A DNA stretch of 64,000 bases from Candidatus Mediterraneibacter vanvlietii. Lineage in GTDB: Bacteria; Bacillota; Clostridia; Lachnospirales; Lachnospiraceae. Both the position numbers and the translations under genes were made by a program. Location: the NCBI GenBank assembly GCA_019113645.1, contig DXGZ01000127.1:17585-81584 (forward strand). The letters run 5' to 3'. Under the pieces are notes generated by a model, which was given only the letters and a program-made list of their open reading frames with translations, made no database searches and was not told the origin of the DNA. Shown piece by piece: positions 9,089-17,493 of the stretch (position 1 is the first letter of the stretch; every line of letters starts with the position of its first letter).

Positions 9089-9856
9089 ATGATTTTGGCT
9101 GTTGATATCGGAAATACGAACATAGTGATCGGGTGTATTGAAGGTTCCGAATGTGTTTTTGTGGAAAGGCTTTCCACAGTCCGGACAAAAACTGAACTGG
9201 AGTATGCCATTGACATTAAAAATGTACTGGATATCTACCATATAAAGAAAGCGGATCTGGAAGGCGGGATTATTTCGTCCGTTGTCCCGCAGATTACAAC
9301 CGTGGCAAAACTGGCGGTTGAAAAGATACTGAAAAAAGAGGTGCTGGTTGTAGGCGCCGGGATCAAGACCGGGCTCAACATACGTATAGACAATCCGGCG
9401 CAGCTTGGCAGTGATCTGGTGGTCGATTCCGTGGCAGCGCTTGCGGAATATCCGGTTCCGCTTCTCGTATTCGATATGGGTACAGCCAATACAGTGTGCG
9501 TGATCGACAGACACAAAAACTATATTGGCGGCATGATCTATCCGGGAATTGGCGTATCGCTTGATTCCCTGACTGAAAATGCGTCTCAGCTCGGCGGTAT
9601 CAGCCTGGAAGCGCCGGAACATATTATCGGGAAAAATACGGTTGATTGTATGAAGAGCGGGGCGATCTACAGTTCCGCCGCCGCGATAGACGGAATTATC
9701 GACCGGTTGTCAGAAGAGCTGGAGGGAGAAGTCACTGTGATCGCCACCGGAGGGCTGGCGAAAAAGATCGTCCCCCACTGCAGAAGAAAAATTATTCTGG
9801 ATGATAATCTGCTGCTGAAGGGACTGGCGGTGATATACAGGAAGAATCGGAGATGA
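9089..9856 (+). CDS. coaX: Type III pantothenate kinase
   Basis: A 255-residue CoaX kinase that phosphorylates pantothenate, the first step of CoA synthesis. It begins MILAVDIGNTNIV, whose DxGNT is the phosphate-binding loop of the ASKHA fold; DNPAQLGSDLVVDSVAA is the pantothenate-binding region and VFDMGTANTV the second phosphate loop with a monovalent-cation site. Type III enzymes are not feedback-inhibited by CoA. The frame is open from 9032, but translation from there would overlap panT by 55 bp, and the family N-terminus starts at 9089. It is the last gene of the CoA run and is followed at once by a long palindromic region. Confidence 0.95.
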   Translation: MILAVDIGNTNIVIGCIEGSECVFVERLSTVRTKTELEYAIDIKNVLDIYHIKKADLEGGIISSVVPQITTVAKLAVEKILKKEVLVVGAGIKTGLNIRIDNPAQLGSDLVVDSVAALAEYPVPLLVFDMGTANTVCVIDRHKNYIGGMIYPGIGVSLDSLTENASQLGGISLEAPEHIIGKNTVDCMKSGAIYSSAAAIDGIIDRLSEELEGEVTVIATGGLAKKIVPHCRRKIILDDNLLLKGLAVIYRKNRR

Positions 9857-10397
9857 ATCTGAGTTTGTCGAGACGGGAACTGTGCGTCTACAGAACTTTT
9901 TTAACTAATCGGCAGACGCCGGGAAAGAAGAGACTGTAACGCGATGCTGAGCCCGCTCCTTCAACTCTTCGAATGTATGTAACAAGAATCCCAAATGGTC
10001 GTGCAAAGGCACTCTCATTTGGGATTCTTTAACATACAGAACGAAGGATTTTCATACGCTCCTGCTCTGAATGCATCGCTTATACAGTCTCTTCTTTCCC
10101 GGCTTCCCCCAATCGGTAAAAACAGCTCCGGTCAGATCGTTCCCGGCTCGACATACTCGCGATTCAAGAACAAAAGAAGAAGTTGGAAGGTTATTGACTA
10201 AGATTTTTTCGAAATCTGAATTTGCTCTGACTCTTCTGATTTGAAGAACGCAGAGAACTGCGGAATATAAGTCTGGATCGCTTTTCAAAGGGAAGGAGCA
10301 AAAGACAATGCCCCTCCCCTTTGAATACGGCTTTACAAACTTTATTCCGCGGTTCTCGGACGATTCTCCTGCTCAGAAGAATCAGACAAACTCAGAT
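9857..10397. repeat. Whole coaX-glgD gap: 541-bp segment bounded by 13-bp inverted repeats
   Basis: The gap between the convergent coaX and glgD genes starts with ATCTGAGTTTGTC (9857-9869), immediately after the coaX stop, and ends with its exact complement (10385-10397), one base before the glgD stop codon. Inside are two separate long palindromes listed below. No coding signal was seen. Confidence 0.75.
9867..10152. repeat. Long imperfect palindrome P1
   Basis: Outer arms GTCGAGACGGGAAC (9867-9880) and GTTCCCGGCTCGAC (10139-10152) pair with one mismatch. Middle arms are a perfect 20-bp match, CCGGGAAAGAAGAGACTGTA at 9919-9938 with its complement at 10083-10102. The apex, 9985-10028, is a hairpin with 13-bp perfect arms (AGAATCCCAAATG) followed by a T run, which would work as a terminator for coaX. 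Confidence 0.85.
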
Positions 10398-10400
10398 CTT
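10200..10400. repeat. Long imperfect palindrome P2
   Basis: Left arm starts AAGATTTTTTCGAAATCTGAA (10200 on) and matches the right arm read backward from 10400 (AAGATCTGAGTTTG). Inner matches are AGAACTGCGGAATA (10254-10267) with TTTATTCCGCGGTTCT (10341-10356) and TTCAAAGGG (10284-10292) with CCCTTTGAA (10317-10325). It sits at the 3' end of glgD and may terminate it. Confidence 0.82.
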
Positions 10401-11514
10401 ACAATGCATCTCCTCGTTTGATGTATCCCGGAGTCTCCGGCGGAGCGATGATTCTCTTTCCGCGAATCAGACGGGCATGTTTATCAACCATCATGTTTTC
10501 TACATGTACGCCTTTTCCGATTACTACACCTGCAGAGATCACGCAGTTCTTTACAATAGCGCCCGGTTTGATGACACAGCCTCTTCCGATGATGGAATTC
10601 TCGATGCTTCCCTCGATCAGGCATCCGTTGGACACAACAGAGGAGGTTACCTTGCTGCCGTCAAAATATTTTGTCGGGCAGGAGTCATTGGTGCGTGTAT
10701 ATACCGGCCAGTCTTTGTCAAACAGGTTCATTGCGTTCTTCAGATCGATCAGAGCCATATTTGCCTTGTAATAGCTCTTGAAATCTGTAACAGCTGCGAA
10801 AAATCCGCGGTGCGGTACCGCACGGATATCAAGGTTTTCGCATTCTTCGTCGATGATGTCGGCAAATGTGTACATGGAAGACATCTTGTGTGCCTTGTTG
10901 ACCAGGTCAAGGAAGAGCTCCTTGGTCATAACATAGGTATCCATGAAGATGTTTCTGTTTTTGGCGTTTCCACGGTTTGGCTCGATGGAGAGAACACCTT
11001 TCTGCTTGTTGATATTCAGGGTATCGCAGGTAAGGTATTCCTCTTTCGCGTTGTCCACTGCGTGGTACATCAGAGAGATGTCTGCTCCGGACTCAACATG
11101 TTCTTCAATAAATTCGCTGTAATCTGCTGTGTAGATCATATAGCTCGGCGCGATAACTACATACGGCTGAGTCATTCTCTCGATGCAGTCCATGTTTTCG
11201 ATGTATGCGGCGATATCTGTGTTGTAAATATCATTTACCTGATTAGACTCAGCATACATGATACTCAGGCTGCCGCGCTTGGAGTTGATGTTATAGTGAC
11301 GTCCTGTTCCGAGGTGCTCGGTAAGGGAACGCGGTTTTCTGCGGACATAGACCTGAATGTTGTCGATTCCGCTGTTGCTCATATTAGAAATCGGGAAATC
11401 GATGATGCGGTATCTTCCAAGGAAGGAAAAAGCTCCTACAGGGCGGTATTCCTGGAGGCCGTCTACCTGAATGTGATTTCCGGCAAAATTAACAATTCCA
11501 AATGCCTTATTCAT
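10399..11514 (-). CDS. glgD: GlgD, ADP-glucose pyrophosphorylase regulatory-type subunit
   Basis: A 371-residue nucleotidyltransferase-like protein followed by a left-handed beta-helix of hexapeptide repeats (GCLIEGSIENSIIGRGCVI near residues 290-310). It keeps the GRYRIIDFPISN block but lacks the GGRGSRL pyrophosphorylase loop present in GlgC, which is the hallmark of Firmicute GlgD. GlgD is usually non-catalytic or weakly active and tunes GlgC in a heterotetramer making ADP-glucose for glycogen. An ATG at 11523 directly abuts the AAAGGGGG site; the next ATG at 11514 has correct spacing and is preferred. It follows glgC by 1 nt, so the two are co-translated. Confidence 0.93.
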   Translation of the reverse strand: MNKAFGIVNFAGNHIQVDGLQEYRPVGAFSFLGRYRIIDFPISNMSNSGIDNIQVYVRRKPRSLTEHLGTGRHYNINSKRGSLSIMYAESNQVNDIYNTDIAAYIENMDCIERMTQPYVVIAPSYMIYTADYSEFIEEHVESGADISLMYHAVDNAKEEYLTCDTLNINKQKGVLSIEPNRGNAKNRNIFMDTYVMTKELFLDLVNKAHKMSSMYTFADIIDEECENLDIRAVPHRGFFAAVTDFKSYYKANMALIDLKNAMNLFDKDWPVYTRTNDSCPTKYFDGSKVTSSVVSNGCLIEGSIENSIIGRGCVIKPGAIVKNCVISAGVVIGKGVHVENMMVDKHARLIRGKRIIAPPETPGYIKRGDAL

Positions 11515-11515
11515 A

Positions 11516-12655
11516 TTATTCATCCCCCTTTACACGTTTTGATACAAGTTCGATATTTGCGCTGTCAGCGCTTCCGACAACGGCGTTTTTACCGATCTTG
11601 ACTCCGTCAGCTACGAGGGCGCGTGTTACAACGGCGCCTTCCGCTACTTCCGCGCCGGGCATCAGAACACTGTCGATGACTTTGGCGCCGGCAGCAACCT
11701 TGGAATTTGTGAACAGGACAGAATTCTTTACCTCGCCGTCCACTACACAGCCCTGGGTGATAAACGCGCGGTCAACGACAGCGTCAGCACCGATATACTG
11801 CGGCAGCGCGGATACGTCTTCGGTATAGATCTTCCATGTGGGATCGTTCAGGTCCAGTTCGTTGTTCTTGCTGAGCAGGTCCATATTTGCCTCCCAGAGA
11901 GAATCGATGGTTCCCACGTCTTTCCAGTATCCTTTGTATTTATATGCAAAGAGGTTGTCTCCGTCATTTAACATGGCAGGGATGATATCTTTTCCGAAAT
12001 CGTGATTGGAATCTGGATCTTTCATATCTGCGATAAGCATTTTGCGAAGCATCTTCCAGTTGAAGATATAGATACCCATAGAAGCAAGGTTGCTCTTCGG
12101 ATGTTCCGGTTTCTCTTCGAATTCAACGATCCGTCCGGTATCGTTTGTGTTCATGATACCGAAGCGGCTTGCCTCCTTCATCGGAACTTCGATTACAGCG
12201 ATGGTCGCGTCAGCATTGCATTCTTTGTGGTAAGCGAGCATCTTTGCGTAATTCATTTTGTAGATATGGTCTCCGGAGAGAATCAGAAGATATTCCGGAG
12301 AGTATGTATCGATGAAATCGATATTCTGTGAGATGGCATCGGCGGTTCCTCTGTAGACATCAAGGTTTGCGTCCGCTTTCTCACGGGGCGGAAGTACATA
12401 TACTCCGCTGTCTCTTGCGTCAAGACCCCAGCGGCGTCCAGCTGCAACGTAGCTGTTCAGAAGAACAGATTCATACTGAGTTAAAACACCTACTACGTCA
12501 ATCCCACTATTGGCACAGTTGCTGAGCGGAAAATCGATGATACGGTATTTCCCACCATATGAAACAGCCGGTTTTGCGACTTTTTTCGTCAATTCATGGA
12601 GACGAGATCCGCGGCCGCCAGCTAAAATCATAGCTAACATGTTATTTTGCTTCAT
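11516..12655 (-). CDS. glgC: GlgC, glucose-1-phosphate adenylyltransferase catalytic subunit
   Basis: A 379-residue enzyme making ADP-glucose from ATP and glucose-1-phosphate, the committed step of glycogen synthesis. The pyrophosphorylase signature [13 protein letters not shown] is at residues 11-23, [19 protein letters not shown] follows, and [10 protein letters not shown] carries the catalytic Asp region; the last 110 residues are a hexapeptide beta-helix used for oligomerisation and allostery. Upstream in-frame codons to 12721 were rejected because they lie over the promoter -10 and lack family similarity. It is the first gene of glgC-glgD; synthase, branching enzyme and phosphorylase are not in the window. 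Confidence 0.95.
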   Translation of the reverse strand: MKQNNMLAMILAGGRGSRLHELTKKVAKPAVSYGGKYRIIDFPLSNCANSGIDVVGVLTQYESVLLNSYVAAGRRWGLDARDSGVYVLPPREKADANLDVYRGTADAISQNIDFIDTYSPEYLLILSGDHIYKMNYAKMLAYHKECNADATIAVIEVPMKEASRFGIMNTNDTGRIVEFEEKPEHPKSNLASMGIYIFNWKMLRKMLIADMKDPDSNHDFGKDIIPAMLNDGDNLFAYKYKGYWKDVGTIDSLWEANMDLLSKNNELDLNDPTWKIYTEDVSALPQYIGADAVVDRAFITQGCVVDGEVKNSVLFTNSKVAAGAKVIDSVLMPGAEVAEGAVVTRALVADGVKIGKNAVVGSADSANIELVSKRVKGDE

Positions 12656-12689
12656 AAATGAGCCCTCTCTTTCATTATTACTGGTTACT

Positions 12690-12695
12690 ATTATA
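12690..12695 (-). promoter_or_regulatory. Probable -10 of the glgCD promoter
   Basis: Minus-strand TATAAT at 12690-12695, 35 bp upstream of the glgC start. A -35 match is poor (TGGCAA 17 bp upstream), which could mean activator dependence. Confidence 0.4.
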
Positions 12696-12803
12696 CAATT
12701 TTCTGAGAAGATTTGCCACATTTTTGTGCGAAAAACTGAAAATAAAAAGAAAAATATAAGCTAAATTTATGAAAAAAACGGTATTTTTATAAAAGTGATC
12801 AAG

Positions 12804-12824
12804 TTGTTCGTAGGATACGAACAA
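12804..12824. promoter_or_regulatory. Upstream MarR-type operator palindrome
   Basis: Perfect inverted repeat TTGTTCGTA-gga-TACGAACAA. The same TTGTT...CGAACAA half-sites recur at 12912-12929 around the marR transcription start. Confidence 0.65.
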
Positions 12825-12881
12825 GTTAAACGGAGCTGAAACTAAGAGAAAAAGAAGAGGTTCTTTTGTGCATTTTGATGA

Positions 12882-12910
12882 TTGACAATAAAAATAAATC
12901 TCTTTACTAT
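12882..12910 (+). promoter_or_regulatory. Promoter of the marR-ABC exporter operon
   Basis: Consensus TTGACA (12882-12887), 17-bp spacer, TACTAT (12905-12910). Transcription would begin about 12917, inside the second operator-like palindrome. Confidence 0.75.
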
Positions 12911-12911
12911 A

Positions 12912-12929
12912 TTGTTAGTTACCGAACAA
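12912..12929. promoter_or_regulatory. Promoter-proximal MarR-type operator
   Basis: TTGTTAG-TTAC-CGAACAA: two 7-bp half-sites with one mismatch, matching the half-sites of the 12804 palindrome. Lying at +1, bound protein would block transcription. Confidence 0.6.
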
Positions 12930-12951
12930 AATTGCGAGGAGGGATGGAAAT

Positions 12952-13491
12952 ATGTGCGCTGGTGATCATGACGAGTGTGGTCATGATGTGGGAAGGCTGA
13001 TTAATACACTGTCTCATCAGCTGAAACGGCAGATGTGTGCGCATGAGTCGGAAGACAGCCTGACCAATATGCAGAGGCATGTTCTTCATTATATTCTGTT
13101 CCAGTCTCTGCAGCATGACATTTACCAGAAAGACCTGGAAAAGGAGTTTCAGATCCGACGCTCAACAGCAAGCGGAACGCTTCAGCTTCTGGAGAAAAAC
13201 GGATTCATCCGCAGGGAAGCGGTGGAGCGGGATGCGCGGCTGAAGAAGATAGTACCGACAGATAAAGCGCGGGGAGTCCGGGAACATATTCTGGGTAACA
13301 TTCGATACATGGAATCGACACTTCGCCGGGGAATCCCGGAAGAAAAGCTGAAAGTATGCATGGAAGTGCTGGAACAAATGTCGGCTAATCTGACAGAGAA
13401 TGAAAAGGCGCCGGGACAGCCGGCGGCAGATTTGCAGGTAATGAATCAATTAACAGAAAAAAAAGAGGAGGAGAAAACAGACCATGAATAG
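12952..13491 (+). CDS. MarR-family transcriptional regulator
   Basis: A 179-residue winged-helix regulator. The helix-turn-helix and wing cover about residues 60-110, with YQKDLEKEFQIRRSTASGTLQLLEKNGFIRRE split as a typical MarR recognition region; the C-terminal 60 residues are helical and charged. The N-terminus has a short CAGDHDECGHD stretch rich in Cys, His and Asp that could bind metal or sense oxidation. It overlaps the following ABC gene by 8 bp, so it is very likely the local repressor of the exporter, autoregulated through the two palindromes upstream. Confidence 0.88.
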   Translation: MCAGDHDECGHDVGRLINTLSHQLKRQMCAHESEDSLTNMQRHVLHYILFQSLQHDIYQKDLEKEFQIRRSTASGTLQLLEKNGFIRREAVERDARLKKIVPTDKARGVREHILGNIRYMESTLRRGIPEEKLKVCMEVLEQMSANLTENEKAPGQPAADLQVMNQLTEKKEEEKTDHE

Positions 13492-15217
13492 AATACTGCT
13501 TCGTTCCGTCCGGGAATACAAAAAAGAATCATTCCTGACTCCGGTGCTGGTCTGCCTGGAGGTCCTGATGGAAGTCCTGATTCCGCTTTTGATGGCGAGG
13601 ATTATCGATGTGGGAATCATGGAAGGGAATATGGCTTACATTATAAAGATGGGACTTCTGCTCATCTTGATGGCGATGCTGGCCCTGGTATTCGGTGCAA
13701 AGGCCGGTCAGCTTGGCGCGATTGCTTCATCAGGTTACGCGAAGAATCTGCGTCATGACATTTTTTATAAAATTCAGGATTTTTCGTTTGGAAATATCGA
13801 TCATTTCTCAACATCAAGCCTTGTGACAAGAATGACAACAGATATTACGAACGTTCAGATGGCTTACATGTTTACGATTCGTCTGCTGGCAAGGGCGCCG
13901 ATCATGATTGTTCTGTCACTGATTATGACGATGACGATCAGCATGCCAATCGCCATTGTGATGCTGATTGTAGCGCCTGTTCTGGGCGTGAGCCTGATTT
14001 TCATAGCAAAGAAAGCGCATCCGCACTTTGTGCAGGTGTTTGACGAATATGATGTTCTTAACAATACCGTGCAGGAGAATGTGAATGCTGCCCGCGTGGT
14101 AAAGGCATATGTAAGAGGGGACTATGAAATTGAAAAATTCGGGAAAGTCTCTACGCTTGTGTTCAGGCTTTTTACCAAGGCTGAGAAAATTGTTGCCTGG
14201 AATGCGCCGATCATGCAGTTCGCCGTATATACGGTTGTAATTGTCATGGTGCTGATCGGCGGCGAGAGCATTATCAGCGGGTCCATGCAGACCGGAGAAC
14301 TCACAAGCGTCATTGTGTATGCGCTTCAGATTCTTATGTCGCTGATGATGGTTACTTTCGTATTTACAATGATTATGATCGCGGAAGCTTCTACGGACCG
14401 TATCACAGAAGTTCTTACGGAAGTTCCGGAGATGTCTGACAAAGCGGATGCGGTTACGGAAGTGAAAAACGGTGACATTGATTTTGAACATGTGAATTTC
14501 AGCTATGCGGGAGAGGGTGGAAATCTTTCCCTTAAAGATGTGGATCTTCATATTAAGAGCGGGCAGATTGTAGGTGTTATCGGCGGAACAGGAAGCGCCA
14601 AGTCTACACTGGTGCAGCTCATCCCGAGGCTTTATGATGTGACGGGCGGATGCGTAAAGGTAGGCGGCGTTGATGTTCGCGATTATAACCTGGAAGCACT
14701 TCGTGACCAGGTGTCCATGGTGCTTCAGAAGAATGTCCTTTTTACCGGAAGCATTTATGAAAATGTGCGCTGGGGTGATGAAAACGCAAGTGACGAGGAA
14801 GTGCAGAGAGTCTGTAAACTGGCTCAGGCTGACAGTTTCATCCAGGAATTCCCGGGCAAATATAACACGATGATAGTAGAAGGCGGAAATAACGTGTCCG
14901 GAGGTCAGAAGCAGAGACTGTGCATTGCCAGGGCGCTGCTCAAAAAGCCGAAAATTCTGATTCTGGATGACTCTACCAGCGCGGTAGATACAAGAACGGA
15001 TGCGCTGATCCGTCAGGCATTCAGGGAAGAGATCCCGGATACGACAAAGATTATTATTGCGCAGAGAATCTCTTCGGTAGAAGATGCAGATGTAATTATT
15101 GTTATGGATAACGGTGAGATCAACGGCATCGGAACATCAGAAGAACTTCTGAAGAATAACGCAATTTACAGAGAAGTTTACGAATCACAGATGAAAGGAG
15201 GCGCGGATGATGAGTGA
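13484..15217 (+). CDS. Heterodimeric ABC exporter subunit with degenerate ATPase site
   Basis: A 577-residue half-transporter: six transmembrane helices (about residues 15-310) and a C-terminal nucleotide-binding domain. Three catalytic positions deviate from consensus: Walker A reads GGTGSAKST (Ala for Gly), Walker B ends LILDD (Asp for the catalytic Glu, near residue 493), and the switch His is Gln (IIAQR, near residue 527). Its signature VSGGQ is normal. These are the marks of the degenerate-site subunit in LmrCD/BmrCD/TM287-288-type multidrug exporters. It pairs with the next gene, overlaps it by 11 bp and lies behind a MarR regulator, so drug or lipid export is the likely role. Confidence 0.9.
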   Translation: MNRILLRSVREYKKESFLTPVLVCLEVLMEVLIPLLMARIIDVGIMEGNMAYIIKMGLLLILMAMLALVFGAKAGQLGAIASSGYAKNLRHDIFYKIQDFSFGNIDHFSTSSLVTRMTTDITNVQMAYMFTIRLLARAPIMIVLSLIMTMTISMPIAIVMLIVAPVLGVSLIFIAKKAHPHFVQVFDEYDVLNNTVQENVNAARVVKAYVRGDYEIEKFGKVSTLVFRLFTKAEKIVAWNAPIMQFAVYTVVIVMVLIGGESIISGSMQTGELTSVIVYALQILMSLMMVTFVFTMIMIAEASTDRITEVLTEVPEMSDKADAVTEVKNGDIDFEHVNFSYAGEGGNLSLKDVDLHIKSGQIVGVIGGTGSAKSTLVQLIPRLYDVTGGCVKVGGVDVRDYNLEALRDQVSMVLQKNVLFTGSIYENVRWGDENASDEEVQRVCKLAQADSFIQEFPGKYNTMIVEGGNNVSGGQKQRLCIARALLKKPKILILDDSTSAVDTRTDALIRQAFREEIPDTTKIIIAQRISSVEDADVIIVMDNGEINGIGTSEELLKNNAIYREVYESQMKGGADDE

Positions 15218-17123
15218 TCAGAATAAGGTAAAACAGAGACCGGGCGGCGGTCCGGCGGTCACAAAAGGGACGATAAAGACGGCAAAGCGCCTGCTTGCTT
15301 ATGTAACAAGTACCTATAAAGTGCAGTTTATCATCGTACTGTTTTGTATTCTGATGAGTTCTGTGGCATCGATTTCCGTATCCCTGTCACTGAAATTCCT
15401 TCTGGATGATTTCATTATTCCGCTGATCGGGCAGCAGAACCCGGATTATACGGAGCTTTATATGGCGCTGGCTGTGCTGGGGACGATTTTTCTGCTGGGA
15501 GTAATCGCCACATTTATATACAGCCGGATGATGGTTGTGATCGGACAGGGAGTTTTAAAACGTGTCCGTGATGAAATGTTTGAACATATGCAGAAGCTGC
15601 CGATCCGTTATTTTGATCAGAATACGAACGGTTCAATCATGAGTCTTTATACCAATGATACGGATACTCTGCGGCAGATGATCAACCAGTCGATTCCGCA
15701 GGTGCTGATGTCTGTGTTCACAGTGGTTGTAACATTTGTTTCCATGCTTGTGCTGAGCCCGATCCTGACAATTATGGCGGTTCTGATGATTATTGTCATG
15801 ACAGTCGTGTCAAAAGTCGTTGCGGGAAACAGCGGCAAGTATTTCATCCGGCAGCAGCTTGATCTTGCGGATATTACTGGTTTTGTAGAAGAGCGGATGA
15901 ATGGACAGAGAGTTGTTAAAGTATTCAATCACGAGAAGATATCAGAGCGTGAATTTGACGAGCTGAATGAGAGACTGTTCACCAGCGCTTCACGCGCGCA
16001 TACGTTTGCCAGCATGATGGGACCGATCATCGGAAATCTCGGCAACCTGCAGTTCGTGCTGACAGCGGTATTCGGAGGATTTCTGTCTGTAGCGGGAATC
16101 GGAAACATTACGCTTGGCGTGATGGCTTCCTATCTGCAGTTTACGAAGAGCTTCACTCAGCCGTTTATGCAGATCGCTCAGCAGTTCAACTCAATTATCA
16201 TGGCGCTTGCAGGTGCGGAACGTATCTTCAATATGATGGATGAAGAACCGGAAGTGGATGACGGATATGTTACGCTTGTCAATGCGAAACGAAATCCGGA
16301 CGGAAGCCTGACAGAATGTAAAGAGAGGACCGGTCTGTGGGCGTGGAAACATCCGCATAAGGCTGATGGTACAATTACGTATCAGGAGCTGAAAGGCGAT
16401 GTGAGATTCTACGATATGACCTTCGGATATACCCCGGATCATATGGTGCTGCATGATCTGACCCTGTATGCGAAACCGGGACAGAAACTGGCGTTTGTCG
16501 GATCAACAGGAGCCGGAAAAACAACGATTACCAACCTGATCAACCGGTTCTATGATGTGGCTGACGGAAAGATTCGATACGATGACATTAATATCAATAA
16601 AATTAAAAAAGCAGATCTGCGTCATTCTCTCGGAATTGTACTGCAGGATACACATCTGTTTACAGGCACAATTAAGGAGAATATCCGTTACGGAAAGCTT
16701 GACGCAACGGATGAAGAAATCGTAAATGCAGCGAAACTGGCGCATGCGGACGGATTTATCCGTATGCTTCCGCAGGGTTATGACACCCATCTGAGCGGGG
16801 ATGGGGAAGAACTTTCCCAGGGCCAGAGACAGCTTCTGGCTATTGCCAGAGCCGCTATTGCGGATCCGCCGGTTCTGATTCTCGACGAGGCTACCTCATC
16901 GATCGATACAAGAACCGAGCAGATTGTACAGCAGGGAATGGATAATCTGATGAAAGGGCGGACCGTATTTGTCATCGCCCACAGATTGTCAACCATTCGC
17001 AACAGCGATGCCATCATGGTTCTGGAACACGGAAGAATTATAGAGAGGGGAACGCATGAGGACCTCATCAAGTTAAAGGGAACATACTATCAGTTATATA
17101 CCGGGAAACTGGAACTTTCATAA
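15207..17123 (+). CDS. Heterodimeric ABC exporter subunit with canonical ATPase residues
   Basis: A 638-residue half-transporter partnering the preceding gene. Six membrane helices are followed by a linker insertion of about 50 residues (NPDGSLTECKERTGLWAWKH) typical of this partner, then the nucleotide-binding domain. Walker A is GSTGAGKTT near residue 432, Walker B LILDEATSS with catalytic Glu near residue 560, and the switch is IAHRLST near residue 591, all canonical, while its signature is LSQGQ instead of LSGGQ. The changes complement those of the partner: one site is intact and one is degenerate. The start follows AAAGGAGGC. Confidence 0.92.
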   Translation: MMSDQNKVKQRPGGGPAVTKGTIKTAKRLLAYVTSTYKVQFIIVLFCILMSSVASISVSLSLKFLLDDFIIPLIGQQNPDYTELYMALAVLGTIFLLGVIATFIYSRMMVVIGQGVLKRVRDEMFEHMQKLPIRYFDQNTNGSIMSLYTNDTDTLRQMINQSIPQVLMSVFTVVVTFVSMLVLSPILTIMAVLMIIVMTVVSKVVAGNSGKYFIRQQLDLADITGFVEERMNGQRVVKVFNHEKISEREFDELNERLFTSASRAHTFASMMGPIIGNLGNLQFVLTAVFGGFLSVAGIGNITLGVMASYLQFTKSFTQPFMQIAQQFNSIIMALAGAERIFNMMDEEPEVDDGYVTLVNAKRNPDGSLTECKERTGLWAWKHPHKADGTITYQELKGDVRFYDMTFGYTPDHMVLHDLTLYAKPGQKLAFVGSTGAGKTTITNLINRFYDVADGKIRYDDININKIKKADLRHSLGIVLQDTHLFTGTIKENIRYGKLDATDEEIVNAAKLAHADGFIRMLPQGYDTHLSGDGEELSQGQRQLLAIARAAIADPPVLILDEATSSIDTRTEQIVQQGMDNLMKGRTVFVIAHRLSTIRNSDAIMVLEHGRIIERGTHEDLIKLKGTYYQLYTGKLELS

Positions 17124-17128
17124 TATAG

Positions 17129-17493
17129 TTGGGGACGTAGTGAAATTCAATTTTGCTACGTCCCCAATTGCGTTTAAGGGTGTCCCTTTTTGCACATACC
17201 CCTGTCCCTTTTTGCGCTATAGTTTTGAGCTTAATAGTGAAAAAGATACTATTTTGCGCTGTTTTAGTGGATTTTTAACATGAGAATTTGGGTGATTTGT
17301 AATAAAGAATTGTTTGGAAAACAGTTACTCCGTTAAAAGAAAAGTGCAAAACCGCGAATTTATGCGGATTATGTGAAATGAGAGCAACATCGAAGAAAAA
17401 AATTGTCAAAAAGGGACAGGGGTATCTGCAGAAAGGGACAGGGGGTAAATCATTTGGGGACGTAGTAAAGTTGAATTTTACTACGTCCCCAAA
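17129..17493. repeat. Palindromic region with GGGGACGTAG hairpins and TGTCCCTTTTTGC repeats
   Basis: Fills the gap between the convergent ABC and K+ channel genes. It is bounded by two near-identical hairpins, 17129-17167 and 17453-17493, each with arms of GGGGACGTAG and CTACGTCCCC and an AATTC/GAATT-containing loop. Just inside, two direct copies of TGTCCCTTTTTGC (near 17182 and 17206) face two inverted copies of AAAGGGACAGGGG (near 17410 and 17432). The core of about 200 bp is A/T-rich and shows no gene. The outer hairpins can serve as terminators for both genes; the nested layout resembles REP-type repeats. Confidence 0.8.

Noticed and set aside
9857..10397. tRNA or rRNA fragment as explanation for the stable folds
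   Set aside because: No tRNA arms, anticodon or conserved rRNA sequence could be found; symmetry is that of a palindrome.
10321..11601. 426-codon open frame on the plus strand over glgD
   Set aside because: Runs antisense through glgD and out of it; no domain, no ribosome-binding site.
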